Origin: Chitinophagaceae bacterium | GTDB lineage: Bacteria; Bacteroidota; Bacteroidia; Chitinophagales; Chitinophagaceae | Direction: 5' to 3' | DNA length: 5,197 nt | Assembly: GCA_947452875.1 (NCBI GenBank) | Contig: CANGEZ010000180.1 | Span: forward strand, 1-5,197 | In this document: positions 1-5,197 of the stretch, one piece after another | Position numbering within the stretch: position 1 is the first letter of the stretch | Layout of the letters: the number at the start of each line of letters is the position of its first letter | Position numbers and translations under genes: made by a program | The notes under the pieces: model-generated | The model's input: the letters and a program-made list of their open reading frames with translations, nothing else | Database searches by the model: none | What the model was told of the DNA's origin: nothing

Positions 1-172
1 CAACAGGCCCTTGTGGACCAGTGGCTCCTGTTGCACCAGTTAAGCCAGTAGGACCTTGTGGACCAGTGGCTCCTGTTGCACCAGTTAAGCCAACAGGCCC
101 TTGTGGACCAATGGCTCCTGTTGCACCAGTTAAGCCAGTTGCTCCCGTAGGACCAACAGGGCCTTGAGGGCC
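1..172 (-). repeat. Collagen-like Gly-X-Y tract with near-identical 45-bp units
   Basis: Residues 693-749 of the fibrous protein have glycine at every third position, with units of the form GPQGPVGLTGATGAT (15 residues, 45 bp). On the plus strand the units lie at 2-46, 47-91 and 92-136. By eye the first and third differ at one base and the first and second at three; a more diverged stretch follows to 172. The tract is rich in Pro, Thr, Ala and Gln with few charges, as in bacterial collagen-like proteins, which form triple helices without hydroxyproline. It continues beyond the left edge, so copy number is unknown. Confidence 0.9.
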
Positions 173-2248
173 TGTAAGTGAAGGTGCGCTAACCCAACTT
201 GCATTTCCAACAGCATCACTTTGCAGTAGATATCCTGTTTGAGCACCATTTGTAATCTTTAAATTGGTTGTAGAGGTAGTTCCAACCACTTCCAATCTAT
301 TTGTTGGATTTGATGTGCCAATTCCCACATTTGTACTAGCAGTTGCATTATTGACTCCATTAATAGATCCAAGAACCAAACTATTATTTGAGGCAACAAA
401 AGAATTTGCACCAATTGCAGTAGCATTCACTAATCCATTATCAAAAGCAGAAAAACTTCCAAAGGATGAATTACTAGACCCAGTTTGACTTAGATTTCCT
501 GTGGAAAAACCAAAAGCTACATTATAATCTCCTTCTAAATGATTAGCTAAGGAGCCAGTACCATAGGCAGAATTGGATGATCCAGTTGTAATACTGGAAA
601 GTGCGGATTTACCAACTGCAACGTTTCTAGATCCGGTCTCATTGGTTTGTAAGGCACCACTACCAACAGCAGTGTTTGAAAATCCGGTAGTGTTGATACT
701 CAATGCCTGGTATCCGTTTGCCATATTATCTGAACCAGATGTGTTGGAATACAGTGCATTATATCCAAATGCAGAATTGCTATTACCTGTTACATTGGCA
801 TTTAATGAACCAATGCCAATTGCTGTATTGCCTTCACCTGTTGTGTTTGAACTCAACCCTGTTCCGGCAAACATATTATAAGTGTTTGATCCAACACCTA
901 GTCTAATTCCATTAACATTAATGTCGTTATTAAAGGTTTTTAAACCGGAAAAGGTCTGTGCTTCCGTAGTAACTACCCCGCTATTGGTGGCATCTGCCGG
1001 AGCCAAACTTAATACTCCTGAAGCTATAGAACCACCATTAGCTGTAGATGAAGCTCCAATAGCTCCCATCGTTATTGATGAAGGACCGGCAGAAGTAGAA
1101 CCATCAGCCATTAAAAATTGTGTATTTGTACCATTAGGTATTTTAATTGAATTGGCTGTTACGTCTCCGTTAATGGTAGTGTTACCATTTTTCAACACCA
1201 CCATCGCATCGCTTTTGTTGTTCTCATCGGCACCATTACCAATTACAAACAAGCGATCTGATGCATCATAACTATTGGTTGAGTTGGGTGTATAATCGGT
1301 ATTATTAGTTCCAATAGAAGTTTCTGCAAATGATTTTGAGGTTGTACGATTGCCCATAGCAATTGCCATATTACCACTGGCAGTTGTATTTTGGCCAATA
1401 GCTATAGCTGCTTCACCGCTCGCAGATGAAGAAATACCTGATGATAAAGAAGCATAGCCGGTAGAATTATTACCCAATCCTAATGCAATCGCCTCTTCTC
1501 CAGTTGCATTATTACCCATCCCAAGAGCCAACGACTGGCCTCCAGAGGCCGTGTTTTCAAACCCCATTGCAAAAGCATAATTATTATTTGAATTATTGCC
1601 TGCACCAAATGCAAATCCTCCATATCCGGTTATTGTATTATAATATCCAAGTGCTACAGAAGGAGCTCCATTGACAGTATTCGGACCTCCTAAACTAGCA
1701 GAGCCATTTACAAGCAAATTACCATTCACTTGTAATTTTTCTGAAGGCAAATCAGTACCAATACCTACATTACCCGAATTGGTATTGTGAATATGGTCGG
1801 CATTATCTTGTGTGATTTCAAACACAGAAGGTGCAGCTGCACTGCTTCCCGCATATAATGCATAAGGCACACTCATCATTTTAGTAGTGCCCATATCTAC
1901 AAAATTACTGCCACCTGCAACATCCAATTCCACTTGTGTGTATTTGGCACCTGAACCCCAGTTGACATTAGCTAATGTATAGTTTGAGTTGCTCGAGCCT
2001 TCACCAATATTTACACTAAACAAACCCAAGGCATCGGTAGTTACCGCATGAGTTTCTGAGTAAACAACAGCTCCATTTGCACTTCCGTCGTGTATTTTAA
2101 AACGCAATGAAATGGGTTGGTTTTTAATCAGGTTACCGGCATTGTCTCTTGCCACCGCCTGGTATGGTATGCCTTGAGGCGCTTGAGCATTTGCCACTTG
2201 AATGATTGTAACTACAATAAGTGTAAGTAACAGGTAGAACTTTTTCAT
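1..2248 (-). CDS. Secreted YadA-head-like / collagen-like fibrous surface protein, C-terminus beyond window
   Basis: Reading leftwards from the ATG at 2248, the frame stays open for 749 codons to the window edge, so the C-terminus is missing. Domains in order: signal peptide, residues 1-21 (basic MKK, hydrophobic core, ANA before Q22); an N-terminal module, about 22-133, starting QGIPYQAVARDNAGN and ending SVPYALYA, a pair of motifs I know from many Bacteroidota secreted proteins; NVGIGTDLP linker (160-168); 14-residue beta-roll repeats (197-313); RLFVIGNG spacer (332-339); 17-residue SNTAVG-type repeats (453-605); second NVGIGTSNP linker (640-648); Gly-X-Y collagen-like tract from residue 693 to the edge. 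The start is supported by the signal peptide and an A-rich leader (aaaaaaagaaaaa). Repetitive trimeric beta-roll plus collagen suggests an elongated, probably trimeric surface fibre or adhesin; this is inference. The anchor or secretion signal (for example a type IX sorting domain, or an S74 chaperone as in phage-tail-like proteins) would lie outside the window. It is the only gene after a 366-bp gap, so probably its own transcript. Confidence 0.85.
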   Translation of the reverse strand, partial: MKKFYLLLTLIVVTIIQVANAQAPQGIPYQAVARDNAGNLIKNQPISLRFKIHDGSANGAVVYSETHAVTTDALGLFSVNIGEGSSNSNYTLANVNWGSGAKYTQVELDVAGGSNFVDMGTTKMMSVPYALYAGSSAAAPSVFEITQDNADHIHNTNSGNVGIGTDLPSEKLQVNGNLLVNGSASLGGPNTVNGAPSVALGYYNTITGYGGFAFGAGNNSNNNYAFAMGFENTASGGQSLALGMGNNATGEEAIALGLGNNSTGYASLSSGISSSASGEAAIAIGQNTTASGNMAIAMGNRTTSKSFAETSIGTNNTDYTPNSTNSYDASDRLFVIGNGADENNKSDAMVVLKNGNTTINGDVTANSIKIPNGTNTQFLMADGSTSAGPSSITMGAIGASSTANGGSIASGVLSLAPADATNSGVVTTEAQTFSGLKTFNNDINVNGIRLGVGSNTYNMFAGTGLSSNTTGEGNTAIGIGSLNANVTGNSNSAFGYNALYSNTSGSDNMANGYQALSINTTGFSNTAVGSGALQTNETGSRNVAVGKSALSSITTGSSNSAYGTGSLANHLEGDYNVAFGFSTGNLSQTGSSNSSFGSFSAFDNGLVNATAIGANSFVASNNSLVLGSINGVNNATASTNVGIGTSNPTNRLEVVGTTSTTNLKITNGAQTGYLLQSDAVGNASWVSAPSLTGPQGPVGPTGATGLTGATGAIGPQGPVGLTGATGATGPQGPTGLTGATGATGPQGPV
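434..892 (-). repeat. Nine 17-residue (51-bp) SNTAVG-type protein repeats
   Basis: Residues 470-605 divide into eight units of exactly 17 residues with no indels, consensus near TGxSNTAxGxxALxxNT, for example TGFSNTAVGSGALQTNE. A more degenerate unit at residues 453-469 (bases 842-892) makes a ninth. Such repeats occur in Bacteroidota surface proteins and phage tail fibres and probably form a beta-roll or beta-helix. The DNA units are well diverged from each other, so the array is older than the collagen repeats or its codons drifted under protein-level constraint. Confidence 0.85.
1310..1660 (-). repeat. Nine 14-residue (42-bp) YadA-head-type beta-roll repeats
   Basis: The key glycine recurs at residues 201, 215, 229, 243, 257, 271, 285, 299 and 313, exactly every 14 residues. 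Consensus is near SxALGxGNNATGxx, for example SLALGMGNNATGEE. A 14-residue period with an A-hydrophobic-G motif is the hallmark of the left-handed trimeric beta-roll in YadA-type adhesin heads. Assignment is by motif and period; no profile search was possible. The last units (SGNMAIAMGNRTTSKS, ETSIGTNNTD) begin to break the pattern. Confidence 0.8.
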
Positions 2249-2267
2249 TTTTTCTTTTTTTATTTAT

Positions 2268-2338
2268 TTGAACGCATGAACTTTTTGAAATCATTAAAAC
2301 TTATGAACAGTATGAACTCATTGAACACCCTGAAGAGA
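2268..2338. repeat. Degenerate 9-bp tandem array, wTGAACnnn, in the fibrous-gene leader
   Basis: On the plus strand the hexamers TTGAAC (2268), ATGAAC (2276), TTGAAA (2285), TTAAAA (2294), ATGAAC (2303), ATGAAC (2312), TTGAAC (2321) and CTGAAG (2330) occur at 9-bp steps, with one 8-bp step at the first. Five of the eight are exact (A/T)TGAAC. The array begins 20 bp upstream of the fibrous-protein ATG at 2248, so it covers the likely 5' leader and promoter. Confidence 0.7.
2296..2303 (-). promoter_or_regulatory. Weak candidate -7 element for the fibrous-protein gene
   Basis: Minus-strand TAAGTTTT fits five of six defined positions of the Bacteroidota -7 consensus TAnnTTTG and lies 48 bp upstream of the ATG. 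The upstream region has only TTC where a -33 TTG would be expected, about 19 bases away. It sits inside the 9-bp array, so it may be a chance match. Confidence 0.25.
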
Positions 2339-2478
2339 TTATCCTAATAGTTAGCAATGGTGTTTTACCGACATAAGTAAATTTTAATAAAGCAGTTTTT
2401 TCGGGTAGGGATTAAAATGCTTTCCATTTTAAAAACAGATGCAAGAGTAGAGTATAAAAAAAAGCTGTACAAAAAAAT

Positions 2479-2563
2479 GGGGTGAAAGGGGGGAAGTTTG
2501 GGGTGAAGGGGTTTGGGGTTTGGGGTTTATGGTTTGTGGTTTGGGGTTTGGTGTTTGGTGTTT
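2479..2563 (+). repeat. G-rich array: GGGGTTT-type heptamers with G-quadruplex potential
   Basis: The plus strand has G runs of four or more at 2479-2482, 2488-2493, 2500-2503, 2508-2511, 2515-2518, 2522-2525 and 2543-2546, separated mostly by loops of 3 to 6 bases. From 2508 to 2563 this resolves into eight exact heptamers: GGGGTTT three times, ATGGTTT, GTGGTTT, GGGGTTT, then GGTGTTT twice. The motif satisfies the usual intramolecular G-quadruplex pattern several times over. Both flanking genes are transcribed from the minus strand, so the G-rich strand is the template strand. Confidence 0.85.
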
Positions 2564-2571
2564 GTCAAGTA

Positions 2572-2616
2572 TCCAGCTTGTCCAGCCTATCTAGCCTATC
2601 CAGCCTATCCAGCCTC
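2572..2616. repeat. 9-bp tandem array, TCCAGCCTA, touching the peptidase stop codon
   Basis: Five units on the plus strand: TCCAGCTTG (2572), TCCAGCCTA (2581), TCTAGCCTA (2590), TCCAGCCTA (2599) and TCCAGCCTC (2608). The last unit overlaps two bases of the peptidase stop codon (TGA on the minus strand, 2617 to 2615). The units are clearly more uniform than those of the other 9-bp array. Confidence 0.9.
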
Positions 2617-3787
2617 ACTTCCCACCCATCTTCTCTCTCAATCCCACTCCCACAGCCAATTTCGGCACTACCAAGCTAATCGTGTTCATTGCAAAGTATG
2701 CTTCCGACACATGTACATAACCACCATAAGGTCCGGTTTCGCCCCATGAATTTTTGACGATAAAAAACGTTTTGCCTTCTTTGGATTTTTCTATTCCTAC
2801 GATATGCATCAAATGATCGTCTTGTGTAGTCAAGTTTTCAAACAATTGCTGTCTTGTATTTTGAGTGTAAGCTTCTTCTTTAAAATCAGGATTGGCAAAT
2901 GCGGTATTTACATTTTCATCAGCTTTGATATTCAATGCCATTCCTTTTTTTGCATTAAAACCATTGTTGCTTACGTCAGCATCCCACAGTACCGTGTAGC
3001 CGCTGTTCACTGCATTTTTTACCAGATCAATCATCTCATTCAAAGGAATGTTGAAATAGGCGCCGTTGCTGAAATTATCAGGCACTTCTAAAATGAAAGG
3101 ACTGTAAAAAGGATGATGCGTAAATGAAGTGATGTTTACATAATCATCAGCATTAAATTTCAAAGCTGTTTTGGCAAAACTTTGTGGTGTATATTTTCTA
3201 GTGTTGTAAACAAATTGCTGAGGCAAAGGGCCCATGTTTTTATCTAGAATTTTATTGAATCCTGGAATCCAGTCTGCGGATAAAGGACGCCCTTTTGTTT
3301 TTAATGTACTGTCTAGATACTTTTTCAATTCTTTATATAATTCCTGATGGTCGTATACTTTTTCACCATTTACCAAACCATTATACACTTGATCCGGAAC
3401 AGCACCATATTCTGCATAAGCACGAATCACATCATGTCCTAAACCACCTTCGCTGAATTGTGCATGCCCCTGACGTAAAACATAATTCTTCGCTTTTTCA
3501 ATGTAGATATTTCTTACGGTAAACATCTCACTCAAATCGTAAGCACCTAGTTTATTTTTAATGGCTTGAGATTCTACAAGAGAAGTTGTAGCAAAGGACC
3601 AGCATGTGTTTGTTCTCTCTTGGTCTTTTATTTTAGTAGCGCTGTTTTTCTTAGCACCGGTAAAGGATTCACCAGAAATGACTTTTACACCCGAAGCATC
3701 AGGAGATACATCCTGAGATTTATCGTCTTGTGCAAATAAAATAGCCGCGTTACAAAAAGCAACGATTAGTAATAGTAATTTTTTCAT
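2615..3787 (-). CDS. Secreted papain-fold cysteine peptidase, C1B (bleomycin hydrolase/PepC-like) family
   Basis: This 390-residue protein has a signal peptide (MKKLLLLIVAFCNAAILFA, then Q20), so it should be exported, unlike cytoplasmic PepC. The papain active site is complete: oxyanion Gln56 and nucleophile Cys62 in DQERTNTCWSFA (the classic six-residue Gln-Cys spacing), His325 in DDHLMHIVGI and Asn356 in VKNSWGE. His325 rather than His328 is chosen because the conserved Gly331 lies six residues on, as in papain. The large Cys-His distance (263 residues) fits the C1B branch rather than short C1A papains. It probably hydrolyses peptides, perhaps as an aminopeptidase, in the periplasm or outside the cell; substrate unknown. 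It starts 9 bp after the LysM protein's stop, so the two are probably cotranscribed. There is no Shine-Dalgarno sequence before the ATG, normal for Bacteroidota. The C-terminal tail (REKMGGK) runs into a tandem array. The family call is firm; the substrate is not. Confidence 0.93.
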   Translation of the reverse strand: MKKLLLLIVAFCNAAILFAQDDKSQDVSPDASGVKVISGESFTGAKKNSATKIKDQERTNTCWSFATTSLVESQAIKNKLGAYDLSEMFTVRNIYIEKAKNYVLRQGHAQFSEGGLGHDVIRAYAEYGAVPDQVYNGLVNGEKVYDHQELYKELKKYLDSTLKTKGRPLSADWIPGFNKILDKNMGPLPQQFVYNTRKYTPQSFAKTALKFNADDYVNITSFTHHPFYSPFILEVPDNFSNGAYFNIPLNEMIDLVKNAVNSGYTVLWDADVSNNGFNAKKGMALNIKADENVNTAFANPDFKEEAYTQNTRQQLFENLTTQDDHLMHIVGIEKSKEGKTFFIVKNSWGETGPYGGYVHVSEAYFAMNTISLVVPKLAVGVGLREKMGGK

Positions 3788-3796
3788 CTTAGTTGA

Positions 3797-4900
3797 TTAG
3801 TAATTTAAAGTAACATTAAATGTCTCAGCAGACACGCCCAATTCATCGGCAGCGGCATTGCTCAATCTAATAAGCAAACCTTCGTTTTGTTTTAAATCCG
3901 GAATCACATCTAACACCTTCGCATAAACGAATTTCTGTGTATTCTTTGATGTAATTTTTATTATAGAACCAGCAGGTGCGGTGTTATGCAAACAATAATA
4001 TTTTCCATCATTCCATCCGCTAGTACTTTTGAAAATAGCAGCAACGCCTGTTTCAGAATTCGCAGGTGCATTGCCACTATGTTGTGATCCATAAGAAATA
4101 CCAAAAGCGCCACCATTGAAATTTCTCACAATTGCAGAGCCATTTGTTTGAGGCTTTGTTTCCGGAGCAACTGGAGGTGTAACAACAGGAGTTACAACAA
4201 CAGGTTTTTCAACAACTACTGGTTTTTCAACAACTACTGGTTTCGTAGGAGTTGGTGTCACTGGAGCTGCAACTGGTTTTTCAATAACCGCAGGTTTAAC
4301 TATAGCTGGAGTCGTTGCAGGTACTACAGCAACAACAGGCGTTGCGTTGGTTTTAGCAGGTGTTTCAGTGCTTCTTTTTTTATATCCTACAATTAAATTG
4401 GCGCCTTCATTAACACCATCAACAGTTAGCTTATTCCATTTTTTGATATCGTCGATACTAGCATTTGCATTTTGAGAAATCTGGAATAATGTTTCTTTCT
4501 TTTCCACTTTATGATATATAGCCACCATATCGGATGACACAGCAGGTTTTGTATTTTGAACTACCGGAGGGGTTGCGGGTTTTGTTACTGCTGGTGTTGG
4601 AGGAATCGGCTTTGCAACAGGAACTGGAGGTGTTACAGGTGGTGTGGCTACCGGAGCCGTAGTTGCTGCAGGAGCGGCATCTGTAAGCGGTGCCATTTTT
4701 TTAACTATAGGGATTTTTAAAATCTGTCCAACTTTCACACCATTTTCAAATGGAATATTATTAAACTCTGCTAATTCTCTAGGGTGAACGTTCACAATAC
4801 GACCGATTGAGAACAATGTTTCTTTTGGACCAACCTTGTAAGTTTTTTGAGCAAAAACTAACACAGGAAAAAGCAAAAGGATAAAGAGTAAATTTTTCAT
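3797..4900 (-). CDS. Secreted cell-wall protein with two LysM domains and a C-terminal RlpA-like double-psi beta-barrel
   Basis: This 367-residue protein has a signal peptide (residues 1-17, cleavage before Q18), LysM 1 at about 20-65 (YKVGPKETLFSIGR start, ILKIPI end), a Pro/Ala/Thr/Val-rich linker (69-124), LysM 2 at about 129-175 (YHKVEKKETLFQIS), a second Pro/Val-rich linker with EKPVVV repeats (about 177-255), and a C-terminal double-psi beta-barrel at about 285-367 resembling RlpA. LysM binds N-acetylglucosamine glycans of peptidoglycan, so it is probably periplasmic and wall-associated. Compared with RlpA lytic transglycosylases, His305 (LHNTAPAG) and Asp331 (KVLDVIPD) are at the expected places, but the acidic residue about 11 before the His is lost in a shortened loop (NDGKYYCLH). 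It may therefore bind rather than cleave glycan; that is inference. It is the first gene of a probable two-gene unit with the cysteine peptidase. The signal peptide directly after the ATG supports this start. Confidence 0.9.
   Translation of the reverse strand: MKNLLFILLLFPVLVFAQKTYKVGPKETLFSIGRIVNVHPRELAEFNNIPFENGVKVGQILKIPIVKKMAPLTDAAPAATTAPVATPPVTPPVPVAKPIPPTPAVTKPATPPVVQNTKPAVSSDMVAIYHKVEKKETLFQISQNANASIDDIKKWNKLTVDGVNEGANLIVGYKKRSTETPAKTNATPVVAVVPATTPAIVKPAVIEKPVAAPVTPTPTKPVVVEKPVVVEKPVVVTPVVTPPVAPETKPQTNGSAIVRNFNGGAFGISYGSQHSGNAPANSETGVAAIFKSTSGWNDGKYYCLHNTAPAGSIIKITSKNTQKFVYAKVLDVIPDLKQNEGLLIRLSNAAADELGVSAETFNVTLNY
4203..4238 (-). repeat. Two perfect 18-bp repeats encoding EKPVVV in the LysM-protein linker
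   Basis: The 18-mer ggtttttcaacaactact occurs at 4203-4220 and again at 4221-4238 without mismatch, followed by a partial third copy (ggttt). It encodes a hexapeptide, so copy changes keep the reading frame and only alter linker length. Confidence 0.85.
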
Positions 4901-4981
4901 TCGTTTATGGCTTTAGTTCATTAAAATAATAGTTGCCGGAATACAATCGATTATCATAATACACTTATAAAAAAGGCATTG

Positions 4982-4989
4982 CAAATATG
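4982..4989 (-). promoter_or_regulatory. Weak candidate -7 element for the LysM-peptidase unit
   Basis: The 115-bp gap 4901-5015 separates the methyltransferase stop from the LysM start and is the natural place for a promoter. Minus-strand CATATTTG matches five of six defined positions of TAnnTTTG, 82 bp upstream of the ATG at 4900. No TTG is seen at the -33 spacing (a T-run lies there instead). No hairpin terminator for the methyltransferase gene is evident in the gap. Confidence 0.25.
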
Positions 4990-5015
4990 AGGAAATTAGT
5001 TGGTTAAAAAATGTA

Positions 5016-5197
5016 TTACTTGTTAAGAATCCTCCATTCACGTGGATAATAGTTATTGATACGATTGGGCAAGGCCTTGATAAAACCTAATGGTAATCCT
5101 CCATATTTCATGAGCATCCAGCCTGTGCCGTCGAAATCTTTTTCTATCGACTCTAACCTGAGGAATTGCAAGGCCTTATTCAAATCCAGCGAAACAG
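5016..5197 (-). CDS. RsmF/NOL1-NOP2-sun type RNA (cytosine-C5) methyltransferase, C-terminal fragment
   Basis: Only the last 59 codons and the TAA stop are inside the window; the rest lies beyond the right edge. The tail contains LNKALQFLRLESIE, then GWMLMKYGGLPLGFIKALPN and RINNYYPREWRI. The run of G-W, Y-G-G-L-x-L-G-F-I-K and L-P-N-R-x-N-N-Y-x-P is characteristic of the C-terminal PUA-like RNA-binding domain of RsmF-like methyltransferases, which modify cytosine at C5 in rRNA using S-adenosylmethionine. The catalytic domain with its two cysteines is not visible, so activity cannot be judged. The 115-bp gap to the next gene, on the same strand, suggests it is not tightly coupled to the LysM-peptidase pair. 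The call rests on recognition of the tail motif alone. Confidence 0.8.
   Translation of the reverse strand, partial: VSLDLNKALQFLRLESIEKDFDGTGWMLMKYGGLPLGFIKALPNRINNYYPREWRILNK

Larger units (their letters stand above)
2249..2614. other. 366-bp non-coding gap holding three distinct tandem arrays
   Basis: This gap lies between the peptidase stop and the fibrous-protein start, both on the minus strand. I see no credible gene in it. From left to right it holds an A-rich leader (about 2249-2267 read on the minus strand), a degenerate 9-bp array (2268-2338), an AT-rich non-repetitive stretch (2339-2478), a G-rich heptamer array (2479-2563) and a second 9-bp array (2572-2616). I found no clear hairpin plus U-tract terminator on the minus strand after the peptidase. 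The change of gene class and the length of the gap suggest a transcript boundary here. Confidence 0.8.

Noticed and set aside
1..172. Regular repeats that could at first look like a CRISPR array.
   Set aside because: The 45-bp units are directly tandem without unique spacers and translate to Gly-X-Y collagen.
264..1674. Several open frames on the plus strand of 60 to 130 codons (264-488, 573-881, 703-906, 882-1271, 1483-1674).
   Set aside because: All lie opposite the long minus-strand fibrous-protein gene, whose signal peptide, linkers and strictly periodic repeats are clearly the real product. The plus frames have no recognisable domain.
2276..2347. A 23-codon plus-strand frame with Leu/Met at every third residue (starting MNFLKS).
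   Set aside because: It is the direct translation of the 9-bp array, has no upstream ribosome-binding context, and is antisense to the leader of the fibrous-protein gene.
2453..2477. A-runs flanking TGTACA as a possible terminator between the peptidase and the fibrous gene.
   Set aside because: The only inverted repeat is the 6-bp TGTACA, with no stable stem before a T-tract on the minus strand.
2482..2749. Plus-strand open frames through the heptamer and 9-bp arrays (2482-2679, 2513-2749).
   Set aside because: The predicted peptides are only translations of tandem repeats (runs of Gly/Phe/Trp, then Ser-Ser-Leu) and continue antisense into the peptidase gene.
2804..3091. A 95-codon plus-strand frame opposite the cysteine peptidase.
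   Set aside because: It is antisense to a well-supported gene with intact active-site motifs and shows no domain of its own.
4148..4396. An 82-codon plus-strand frame rich in Asn, Arg, Trp and Phe.
   Set aside because: It is the antisense shadow of the repetitive Pro/Val/Thr linker of the LysM protein; the odd composition comes from those repeats.
4945..4952. Palindrome AATCGATT in the gap upstream of the LysM gene.
   Set aside because: Eight bases is too short to call an operator, and there is no second copy or neighbouring regulator gene in the window.

Overview
The window most likely comes from a member of the Bacteroidota, perhaps the Chitinophagales/Sphingobacteriales side, though the sequence cannot fix the order. 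The reasons are: moderately AT-rich DNA; A-rich leaders without Shine-Dalgarno sequences; signal peptides ending in A-Q; a LysM plus double-psi-barrel protein of a type common in this phylum; and a secreted protein opening with the 'QGIPYQAVARD' module. All four genes are on the minus strand, so the window reads biologically from right to left.

Right edge (5016-5197): the last 59 codons of an RsmF/NOL1-NOP2-sun type RNA cytosine-C5 methyltransferase. A 115-bp gap follows, probably holding the promoter of the next transcription unit. Then comes a tight two-gene unit with a 9-bp spacer: a secreted cell-wall protein with two LysM domains and an RlpA-like double-psi beta-barrel (3797-4900), and a secreted papain-fold cysteine peptidase of the C1B (bleomycin hydrolase/PepC-like) family with Gln, Cys, His and Asn active-site residues all present (2615-3787). 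Both products should act in the periplasm or at the cell surface.

Between the peptidase and the last gene is a 366-bp non-coding gap (2249-2614) holding three different short tandem arrays: a 9-bp array touching the peptidase stop codon, a G-rich heptamer array with strong G-quadruplex potential, and a degenerate 9-bp array just upstream of the next gene.

Left part (1-2248): one long coding region, open at the left edge, with at least 749 codons and no stop. It encodes a secreted fibrous protein: signal peptide, Bacteroidota N-terminal module, 'NVGIGT' linker, nine beta-roll repeats of exactly 14 residues (YadA-head type), a spacer, about nine repeats of exactly 17 residues, a second 'NVGIGT' linker, and a collagen-like Gly-X-Y tract that runs off the window. 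This is the most striking object here. A surface fibre or adhesin role is inferred from architecture, not shown. The short plus-strand open frames opposite these genes are antisense shadows and are not annotated.
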